Positions 20,712-29,313 of a stretch of 30,480 nucleotides of DNA are shown here, piece after piece. Positions within the stretch are counted from its first letter, which is position 1, and every line of letters starts with the position of its first letter. This stretch comes from Proteromonas lacertae (lineage: Eukaryota; Sar; Bigyra; Opalinata; Proteromonadidae). The position numbers and the translations under genes were made by a program. The notes under the pieces are model-generated. The model was given only the letters and a program-made list of their open reading frames with translations. It searched no databases and had not been told where the DNA came from. The stretch spans positions 1 to 30,480 of the forward strand of contig NGBS01000055.1 of NCBI GenBank assembly GCA_002245135.1, written 5' to 3'.

Positions 20712-20918
20712 TTGAAAATGGAAAATGGAGTTTATCATATCAAATATCAATATCATCAAAATTGTTGCTATTATGGTGGCATAACGTTAGGATTATCCAA
20801 AGATTATCAAATATATGATAAACCAATAACATGTAATTGCTGTATATGGATTGATAATATAGCTACTCAATGTGATATTGGAACTATTGTTACTGAAAAA
20901 CCAAACTTTGGAAATTAA
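20712..20918 (+). CDS. Small Cys-rich ORF, possible 3' exon of the BTB-like gene
   Basis: Sixty-eight codons read ENGVYHIKYQYHQNCCYYGG, then ITLGLSKDYQIYDKPITCNC and IWIDNIATQCDIGTIV. It is unrecognised. The G-I-x-L-G-x-S and D-K-P-I-T phrases recall SPRY or similar beta-sandwich tails found after BTB domains in protists, but this is a guess. It follows the BTB-like fragment by about 75 bp on the same strand, so it may be the same original gene. An exact inverted copy is at 27,433-27,639. Confidence 0.35.
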   Translation: MKMENGVYHIKYQYHQNCCYYGGITLGLSKDYQIYDKPITCNCCIWIDNIATQCDIGTIVTEKPNFGN

Positions 20919-21095
20919 AGAAATGGCTCAATTTATGAAGTGATTGTTGAAAAAAGTGAGTATGCTGAGTGTCAATATTAGCACTTTCTAAATCTTTAAG
21001 TGGCATTTTATAGTAAAATATATAATAGTTTTTGCTTAGTTGTGAAAATCATAATCCCAAAAATATTAATTTATAATAATGAACAATTATAAGAA

Positions 21096-21572
21096 TTAAG
21101 GTTTATAGTGTTTTTTAACAAGTTTTATAAATGTTTCTTTTGTTGAGGATGTGCACATATGATACATCTTAAAATCATTCTTCATATTGACTAATTGGAA
21201 CAGATTAATATAATAGGCACAATAGTATAAAGTTTTGCAATTTGATTTGATATTTGTATGTGTTAATTTTTTAAAAAAATCATCATAATTTCCTACACAT
21301 AATAAGCCTTCATGGTGTTTACTTGTTAGAAAAGAAAGCTTGGATTTTGCTCCATGATATGCTACAAATAGCATATTTGATTGTAAAGTTGTTTCAGATA
21401 GCTTTAAAGATGTCAATTGTAACTCTGGCATTGATGAAGCTGATACTGTAGAAATTCTAGGTAATGGTGAAGACGATAACTGTAATCTTTGGTTATTTGT
21501 CACATTTGTTTGAATTGCTTTGTCGGATTGGTCATTAGTTTGATTAATATGATTACTGCTTGAGTTCTTCAT
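21096..21572 (-). CDS. Orphan 158-residue protein
   Basis: This is an intronless, fully open frame starting at ATG 21572. Residues 1-55 are Ser/Asn/Gln/Thr-rich and probably disordered. Residues 65-158 look like a compact domain: MLFVAYHGAKSKLSF, HHEGLLCVGNYDDFFKKL, CKTLYYCAYYINLFQLV, KMYHMCTSSTKETFIKLVKK. I recognise no family. It has a more usual codon mix and higher complexity than the surrounding DNA, and its frame is intact in both arms of the palindrome, so it is probably a real gene. It lies opposite in strand to the neighbouring kinase-LRR copies. Confidence 0.55.
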   Translation of the reverse strand: MKNSSSNHINQTNDQSDKAIQTNVTNNQRLQLSSSPLPRISTVSASSMPELQLTSLKLSETTLQSNMLFVAYHGAKSKLSFLTSKHHEGLLCVGNYDDFFKKLTHTNIKSNCKTLYYCAYYINLFQLVNMKNDFKMYHMCTSSTKETFIKLVKKHYKP

Positions 21573-21892
21573 TCTGCTTTGATTAAAAATTAAAGAATGT
21601 AAAACAATAAAATATTACGAAATACAAAATAATACATGTATTAGTGTATTTTATAATATTACATTTTATAGATAATTTCAAATATAACAAGAATATGTAA
21701 GTGTAATTAACTCATTAAATATACACATAAAGCATATTGAAGTAGAGTAATACAATTTATATCAACATTTATTTCAAATATTAATCTAGTATTTTTAACT
21801 ACTCCAAATGACAACATTAATATATCACATTATAACATGACTGAATATGAAATAAAAAAAAACGAATTTAAAAAATAAATAAGATAAGAATT
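21573..21892. other. Intergenic before truncated copy 3
   Basis: This AT-rich stretch presumably includes the promoter of the orphan gene. It does not match the upstream flank of copies 1 and 2. Nothing else was recognised. Confidence 0.4.
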
Positions 21893-24649
21893 AAAGAATT
21901 AAAAGAATTAGAATATGATGATAAAAGTGTGATTTGGTCAATTGGATGTATATTATATGAAATGATTTGTAAGAAATTACCATTCAATGAAGATAATAAT
22001 GTGAATAAAACAATGAAGAACATAATAGAATGTAAATGGAAAGTAAAAATCTGTATAAATCCATTCTATTACAATATTCTATCCCAAATCTTCGTAAAAG
22101 AAAAATCAACTCGAATGAGTATAAAAGAGTTGTACAAAGAAGTTACAAAAATAAATGAAAAGCTGAGAGTTGAAGAAAATGATGTGATGATGTGTAAAGA
22201 ACGAAAAGAAATGTTATTGAATAATGATTATTTACTAGAAATAACACCATTTAATCTTCAATCAGAATATTATCTTCAATATAATAGATATGAAAGTATA
22301 AATAATATATTAAGGATAATCTTGATTATATTTAAATAGAAGTTAGAGATTGTTTAATAGATTCTTACAACAATAAACCAAATGATAGAATATTATCAAT
22401 ATTATTGATGATGAAATTATACAAAGAAGATGAATCAATAAAAGATCAACTGAAATTTCAAATTTGTCACAGATGCAAATATAGAATGTTTCGACGTTAT
22501 TTAGATGAAATGATGTTTAATATCAAAATTGAAAAAAATGAGGAAAGAATTGTGGTTAATTCAAAATGTATATGTGTATGTGAAGAAGGAATTAATTATA
22601 TATTCAGAATATTGAAGATAATCAATCCAACAAAACTTGATATTAGTATAATATTTATATTTATTATTATATTTTTACATAGATTTTTATTGTCGAATCC
22701 AACATCAATCATTAATAGCATCATATTTATCTAATTTATCAAATCTACAAGAATTGGATTTATCTGATTGTAATATTTCTTTTGATTTTATTGAATCATT
22801 TGTTAAATCAATTCCATTGATGAAGCTGAAATATGTAGATCTTCAATGTATTTATTGTTTTTTTTCTACATTTTATTGATATAGCTAATCCAATTGGGAC
22901 AAAAGGATTCAAATTATTACTTCCATATTTGCATTTATTAATCAACAAAGACAATATATTGTATCTTTGTAAAATGTGTTTAAATAATTCTTCAATTCTG
23001 TTGTTATTATCAGATTTATATAAATATCCAGATCTTGAAATAATAGATATAAAAGCCAATGATAATATAGATTTAAAATCATTACAAGCATTATTCTCTA
23101 AATTTCCAATTTCAAAAATAGAATTTGATTTGAATAAAAAAAGTGAACTACTTATTGATAAAAACATAACAGAATTAATGAAACACGCAAGTTGTTTAAT
23201 TATGAATAATAGTAAAATGGATGATGATATTTTCAAATCATTCATTTCATTAAGATTAAATGAATTAAAAGAAATAGAAAAGTTAGATTTGAGTGGTATA
23301 ATTGATGTTTTTCTATTATTTAGATAATAAACTAACATATAAAAGTGTAGAAATACTGATTAACAATCTATCTTCTTTTCCAAATCTTATTCATCTTGAA
23401 TTATATGGAAATGAAATAGGAGATGAAGGAATTAAAATATTATCACCTCATTTACAATTATTGAATGATTGTAGAATCAATTGTTCAAGTATTACTGTTA
23501 TTTTTTAATATGTAATAGAAATGGGATTATCTTCTATTGGATTAAAATATATATTAGATGGTTTAAAGAGTATTCATGATGAGATTGAAATTGATATAAG
23601 CGATAATAACATAAATTCAGAAGGAATAGAATATTTGATGAATTATAGGAAAGATAATGTTAATTTCAAAAAGTTAGTCATTCATAGTATTATCAATATT
23701 TTGATTTTATATTTTTTATTAAAATAGATAATCCAATTTGTAATAATGGATTTAAATTATTGTTAGATAATTTAAATATGTTAATAAATGGTTATTATTA
23801 TGAAATGAATGTGAGTAATATCTCAATAGATGATGAAAGTGTAATTATATTATCAAATAAAATGGATATGCTTAGAAAGTGTGATAAAATGAAGTTAAAT
23901 GGAAATCATATCAAAATGAATGGGTTAAAATCTATTTGTTCAAAATCATTAGAAAAAGAAAAATATCCATTTATTGAAATGAAATGTTCTTTATGGACAA
24001 ATGAAGAATATGAATATTATTTGGATTACTGTATTGAAAAGAAAAGAGATGTATTTCAAAAAGAATATAACTTTTCAAGTATAATATTAGAATTTATATA
24101 TGTAATATAATAGATATGAATCTGAATGATTCTCATATTTCATTAATAAAACAGATTGAATATCATAGATTAAATCTATCAAATAATAGAATAAGTTATA
24201 AAGGATTAAAAGAAATAACAGATTCTTTACCAAAACAAATGTGGTATATATTAATATTCAATAATCCAGTTGGAGATGAAGGAGTAGAGATAATATGTAA
24301 GTATATACATAGGTTTTTATATTTTTTATCCTTAAATCTATCAAGTATATATATGTATTATCTTCGAATAGATATTGGAATGACAAAAAAAGGATTAAAT
24401 ATGTTGATAGAAAGATTAAAAGATTATGAATCATTAGAAAAGATAAATCTATCAGGAAATGTTCTTAATGAAGAAGATATAAAATTAATAATAGAAAATA
24501 AAGAAGTGTTTGAATATTTAGAAGAATTATCAATCACTGTAAAAGAAGATATAGATAGATCAGTACTAAAATTATTTTTAGAAGCATTTTCATCAATTGG
24601 AAGAGTAAAATTAAATGGAATATCAGAAGAAGAAAAGAAAAATTACTAA
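21893..24649 (+). pseudogene. Pseudokinase-LRR copy 3, 5'-truncated and chimeric
   Basis: From 21,925 on it equals copy 2 to the stop codon, including all introns and all LRRs. Upstream of that point the frame reads KELKELEYDDK, which aligns with the EELNGLEYDEG region of copy 1 but differs from copy 2. The truncated 5' end thus comes from another, more diverged family member. The first two thirds of the kinase domain and the shared promoter flank are missing, so expression as a normal product is doubtful. It is listed as a pseudogene, but an LRR-only product from an internal start cannot be excluded. Confidence 0.75.
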
Positions 24650-25094
24650 ATTGATTATTATTAAACATTACTTATTTTACTTAAAATATCTTATAGATAA
24701 TGTCTATAATCATCAATACTTTATTCTAGATCTATAGTAGCTATTTCTATTTTAATATTCATCATTCCATTATTAATTCACTTAAATTTCGATTTTTCAT
24801 TAACAAGTAATCTTTTTAAATATCAGTTTAATTCATTTTCATCATATCCATTTAATGAAGCATATTTAAGCCAATATAAAGATGTATATCTCCTTTTACA
24901 TAATAAATTAAATTAGAAAATACAAATAAAAATCACTCTCTTATATTTGTTAAAATTACTCCAACAACACAATATCTTCATATTAATTGTGATTGTGGAG
25001 AAAAATAGAAATTAATTTTCTATTTTCTAAAAAATTCCTGAATTGCATCGAGTCAAGTTTCTAAAATTCTAATATTAATGAAGAGAAGATGTGG
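21925..25094 (+). repeat. Direct repeat, right copy (about 3.17 kb)
   Basis: This is the partner of 16,313-19,482. Its first 1.3 kb also serves as the inner end of the palindrome's left arm. The remainder (23,229-25,094) makes up nearly all of the palindrome spacer. Confidence 0.93.
24650..25094 (+). other. 3' tail of copy 3
   Basis: This is the same non-coding tail as 19,038-19,482, with the hairpin at about 24,999-25,028. It stops abruptly at the GTGG at 25,091-25,094, where copy 2's tail would continue into the carboxylase-like fragment. Confidence 0.7.
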
Positions 25095-25122
25095 TTCAAT
25101 GCACGGAATAATAATTTAAATA
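25095..25122. other. Inversion junction filler (28 bp)
   Basis: Between the end of the direct repeat (25,094) and the first base of the right inverted arm (25,123) lie 28 bp, TTCAATGCACGGAATAATAA and 8 more, that match neither side. It is either end-joining filler or the product of a misassembled read join. Confidence 0.7.
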
Positions 25123-26450
25123 ATCATCATCCATTTTACTATTATTCATAATTAAACAACTTGCGTGTTTCATTAATTCTGTTATGTTTTTATCAATAAG
25201 TAGTTCACTTTTTTTATTCAAATCAAATTCTATTTTTGAAATTGGAAATTTAGAGAATAATGCTTGTAATGATTTTAAATCTATATTATCATTGGCTTTT
25301 ATATCTATTATTTCAAGATCTGGATATTTATATAAATCTGATAATAACAACAGAATTGAAGAATTATTTAAACACATTTTACAAAGATACAATATATTGT
25401 CTTTGTTGATTAATAAATGCAAATATGGAAGTAATAATTTGAATCCTTTTGTCCCAATTGGATTAGCTATATCAATAAAATGTAGAAAAAAAACAATAAA
25501 TACATTGAAGATCTACATATTTCAGCTTCATCAATGGAATTGATTTAACAAATGATTCAATAAAATCAAAAGAAATATTACAATCAGATAAATCCAATTC
25601 TTGTAGATTTGATAAATTAGATAAATATGATGCTATTAATGATTGATGTTGGATTCGACAATAAAAATCTATGTAAAAATATAATAATAAATATAAATAT
25701 TATACTAATATCAAGTTTTGTTGGATTGATTATCTTCAATATTCTGAATATATAATTAATTCCTTCTTCACATACACATATACATTTTGAATTAACCACA
25801 ATTCTTTCCTCATTTTTTTCAATTTTGATATTAAACATCATTTCATCTAAATAACGTCGAAACATTCTATATTTGCATCTGTGACAAATTTGAAATTTCA
25901 GTTGATCTTTTATTGATTCATCTTCTTTGTATAATTTCATCATCAATAATATTGATAATATTCTATCATTTGGTTTATTGTTGTAAGAATCTATTAAACA
26001 ATCTCTAACTTCTATTTAAATATAATCAAGATTATCCTTAATATATTATTTATACTTTCATATCTATTATATTGAAGATAATATTCTGATTGAAGATTAA
26101 ATGGTGTTATTTCTAGTAAATAATCAATATTCAATAACATTTCTTTTCGTTCTTTACACATCATCACATCATTTTCTTCAACTCTCAGCTTTTCATTTAT
26201 TTTTGTAACTTCTTTGTACAACTCTTTTATACTCATTCGAGTTGATTTTTCTTTTACGAAGATTTGGGATAGAATATTGTAATAGAATGGATTTATACAG
26301 ATTTTTACTTTCCATTTACATTCTATTATGTTCTTCATTGTTTTATTCACATTATTATCTTCATTGAATGGTAATTTCTTACAAATCATTTCATATAATA
26401 TACATCCAATTGACCAAATCACACTTTTATCATCATATTCTAATTCTTTT
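25123..26450 (-). pseudogene. Pseudokinase-LRR copy 4, truncated at both ends, inverted
   Basis: This is the reverse complement of 21,900-23,228. It holds the same chimeric kinase beginning (KELEYDDK then SVIWSIGC) and runs into the middle LRR region, where it is cut at NSKMDDD by the junction and continues in foreign sequence (YLNYYSVH, stop). One substitution was noticed relative to copy 3 (MLLNIDYLL for MLLNNDYLL). It lacks both the kinase N-part and most LRRs, so it is not expected to work. Confidence 0.85.
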
Positions 26451-26778
26451 AATTCTTTAATTCTTATCTTATTTATTTTTTAAATTCGTTTTTTTTTATT
26501 TCATATTCAGTCATGTTATAATGTGATATATTAATGTTGTCATTTGGAGTAGTTAAAAATACTAGATTAATATTTGAAATAAATGTTGATATAAATTGTA
26601 TTACTCTACTTCAATATGCTTTATGTGTATATTTAATGAGTTAATTACACTTACATATTCTTGTTATATTTGAAATTATCTATAAAATGTAATATTATAA
26701 AATACACTAATACATGTATTATTTTGTATTTCGTAATATTTTATTGTTTTACATTCTTTAATTTTTAATCAAAGCAGA
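26451..26778. other. Intergenic, mirror of 21,573-21,900
   Basis: The sequence is the same as the left-arm spacer in reverse. It holds the presumed promoter of the orphan gene copy. Nothing else was seen. Confidence 0.4.
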
Positions 26779-27255
26779 ATGAAGAACTCAAGCAGTAATC
26801 ATATTAATCAAACTAATGACCAATCCGACAAAGCAATTCAAACAAATGTGACAAATAACCAAAGATTACAGTTATCGTCTTCACCATTACCTAGAATTTC
26901 TACAGTATCAGCTTCATCAATGCCAGAGTTACAATTGACATCTTTAAAGCTATCTGAAACAACTTTACAATCAAATATGCTATTTGTAGCATATCATGGA
27001 GCAAAATCCAAGCTTTCTTTTCTAACAAGTAAACACCATGAAGGCTTATTATGTGTAGGAAATTATGATGATTTTTTTAAAAAATTAACACATACAAATA
27101 TCAAATCAAATTGCAAAACTTTATACTATTGTGCCTATTATATTAATCTGTTCCAATTAGTCAATATGAAGAATGATTTTAAGATGTATCATATGTGCAC
27201 ATCCTCAACAAAAGAAACATTTATAAAACTTGTTAAAAAACACTATAAACCTTAA
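26779..27255 (+). CDS. Orphan 158-residue protein, second copy
   Basis: The encoded protein is identical to that of the ORF at 21,096-21,572, in opposite orientation. The two copies now point away from each other's kinase-LRR neighbour in the same relative layout. Identity of the proteins says the duplication is young or artefactual; it does not by itself show selection. Confidence 0.55.
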   Translation: MKNSSSNHINQTNDQSDKAIQTNVTNNQRLQLSSSPLPRISTVSASSMPELQLTSLKLSETTLQSNMLFVAYHGAKSKLSFLTSKHHEGLLCVGNYDDFFKKLTHTNIKSNCKTLYYCAYYINLFQLVNMKNDFKMYHMCTSSTKETFIKLVKKHYKP

Positions 27256-27432
27256 TTCTTATAATTGTTCATTATTATAAATTAATATTTTTGGGATTAT
27301 GATTTTCACAACTAAGCAAAAACTATTATATATTTTACTATAAAATGCCACTTAAAGATTTAGAAAGTGCTAATATTGACACTCAGCATACTCACTTTTT
27401 TCAACAATCACTTCATAAATTGAGCCATTTCT

Positions 27433-27639
27433 TTAATTTCCAAAGTTTGGTTTTTCAGTAACAATAGTTCCAATATCACATTGAGTAGCTATATTATCAA
27501 TCCATATACAGCAATTACATGTTATTGGTTTATCATATATTTGATAATCTTTGGATAATCCTAACGTTATGCCACCATAATAGCAACAATTTTGATGATA
27601 TTGATATTTGATATGATAAACTCCATTTTCCATTTTCAA
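27433..27639 (-). CDS. Small Cys-rich ORF, second copy
   Basis: This is the inverted duplicate of 20,712-20,918 with an identical translation. Function is unknown; see the first copy. Confidence 0.35.
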   Translation of the reverse strand: MKMENGVYHIKYQYHQNCCYYGGITLGLSKDYQIYDKPITCNCCIWIDNIATQCDIGTIVTEKPNFGN

Positions 27640-27710
27640 AGTTAAATAACATCGACAGCATATTCTTATACTCTCTTTTCTAGTTTTTCATTTAATATTA
27701 TTTTTCCATA

Positions 27711-28074
27711 AATTATTCTATCTTTATCCCATTAGGTAATAACGGATTTATTGAAAATTCACATACTTTTATATAAGCATTTGTATCCTCGCTTCTCAAT
27801 TTCTATCATCTTCTGAATGTTGAGTATCTCTCCATCTCATGAAAAATAGTTTCGCTTATATCTTCAGGTAACACTAAAACTCCAACAAACTCACTATCTA
27901 ACAACAGTTTCTTTACAGTTTCATTTCTATCTACTAAAATTGACTTGATTGATTTGATTATATTATCTCCACACCTCACTTCTATATCACCAAAACCACA
28001 TTCAACCAGTCTTCGACACAATCTATTATCATAACATCAATTTAAAATATCCTTTTTCTCGAAGATCTTTTTTA
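27711..28074 (-). pseudogene. BTB/POZ-like fragment, second copy
   Basis: This is the inverted duplicate of 20,277-20,640, with the same open segment (27,806-28,021) and the same missing start and C-terminal helices. Confidence 0.5.
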
Positions 28075-28308
28075 GTTACGCAGTATTGGCTTTATAATGC
28101 TGTAAATATATTCATCAACTGATTTATTATACTATTACATTACATATACATATTAGAATATACAATTAGTTGTTGCACGAACTTTAATGCATCTTCTCTT
28201 TCACCATTACGAAATAATGCATAAGCTTTCAACGCCTAGAATTAAATATACTATTATTATACCTTTACTATCTCATCTCTTTATGATTACTGTTTTATTG
28301 CTAAACTG
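28075..28308 (-). pseudogene. NAA25 5' fragment, second copy
   Basis: This is the inverted duplicate of 20,043-20,276. It has the same orientation as the true NAA25 gene at 11,969-14,922. It shares the copy-specific changes of the left fragment (for example GTTCGTGCAAC where NAA25 has GTTAGTGCAAC), so it was copied from that fragment and not separately from NAA25. Confidence 0.88.
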
Positions 28309-28354
28309 TCTGTCTTATAACCAGGCATATTAAGTGTTTTACAATCTGAATCAA

Positions 28355-28855
28355 GGGTTATGATTTAAACCTCTAATAACATATCTATTTAAAACATTAT
28401 CGATTCTACCAGTAGCTTATAATATTGAACCCTTTTAATGTCACTATCATATCTTACAGCTTCACTTCTTGGTTTCTACAGCATGTCTATAGAATGGTAA
28501 TGACCAGTTCTTTAAAATGTCTGGTAATCCCACCACCACCAGCTACCCAGATCATATGTTTCACTAAATCTTCATGAAATGTTTTACTTGTAATCTTCTA
28601 AGAATAGCTGCTAAAATACAAGCTTGTGTTTGTGCATATAATAAAGCAGATGGAGATTCTCTTTCCATATTACTTGGATCAATGCAATTTTCATACCTTT
28701 ACCACTTCCACCAGTTGAAGCTTTAATCATGAACTGAATATTCAATTTCATTACACACTTTTTGCTACTACATTTACTTCTACAACACCATCGCGATCTG
28801 CAATAATATTTACTTTGATATTGGATTCACTATGACCATCAATACTGTAAAAAAT
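28355..28855 (-). pseudogene. Propionyl-CoA carboxylase alpha fragments, second copy
   Basis: This is the inverted duplicate of 19,500-19,996. It differs from the left copy by several one-base insertions and deletions (near 28,530, 28,730, 28,755 and 28,840), mostly in short homopolymers, which further split the reading frame. Confidence 0.65.
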
Positions 28856-28870
28856 ATTCAGTTCTTTGAT

Positions 28871-29313
28871 CCACATCTTCTCTTCATAAATATTAGAATT
28901 TTAGAAACTTGACTCGATGGCAATTCAGGAATTTTTTAGAAAATAGAAAATTAATTTCTATTTTTCTCCACAATCACAATTAATATGAAGATATTGTGTT
29001 TGTTGGAGTAATTTTAACAAATATAAGAGAGTGATTTTTATTTGTATTTTCTAATTTTAATTTATTATGTAAAAGGAGATATACATCTTTATATTGGCTT
29101 AAATATGCTTCATTAAATGGATATGATGAAAATGAATTAAACTGATATTTAAAAGATTACTTGTTAATGAAAATCGAAATTTAAGTGAATTAATAATGGA
29201 ATGATGAATATTAAAATAGAAATAGCTACTATAGATCTAGAATAAAGTATTGATGATTATAGACATTATCTATAAGATATTTTAAGTAAAATAAGTAATG
29301 TTTAATAATAATC
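28871..29313 (-). other. 3' tail of copy 5
   Basis: This is the inverted counterpart of 19,038-19,482, including the A/T hairpin at about 28,935-28,966. No gene was seen. Confidence 0.6.

Larger units (their letters stand above)
17873..23228 (+). repeat. Inverted repeat, left arm (continues left of 17,873)
   Basis: The reverse complement of this arm forms 25,123-30,480. Positions pair so that left plus right equals 48,351 from the inner end to about 28,300, with a 1-2 bp drift later. It contains the end of copy 2, the mosaic block and the start of copy 3. The outer limit is not reached because the window ends first. Confidence 0.93.

Noticed and set aside
19500-20918. The mosaic block as one intact multi-domain gene
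   Set aside because: The pieces change frame, carry unspliced introns from NAA25, and lack starts and key parts of each domain.
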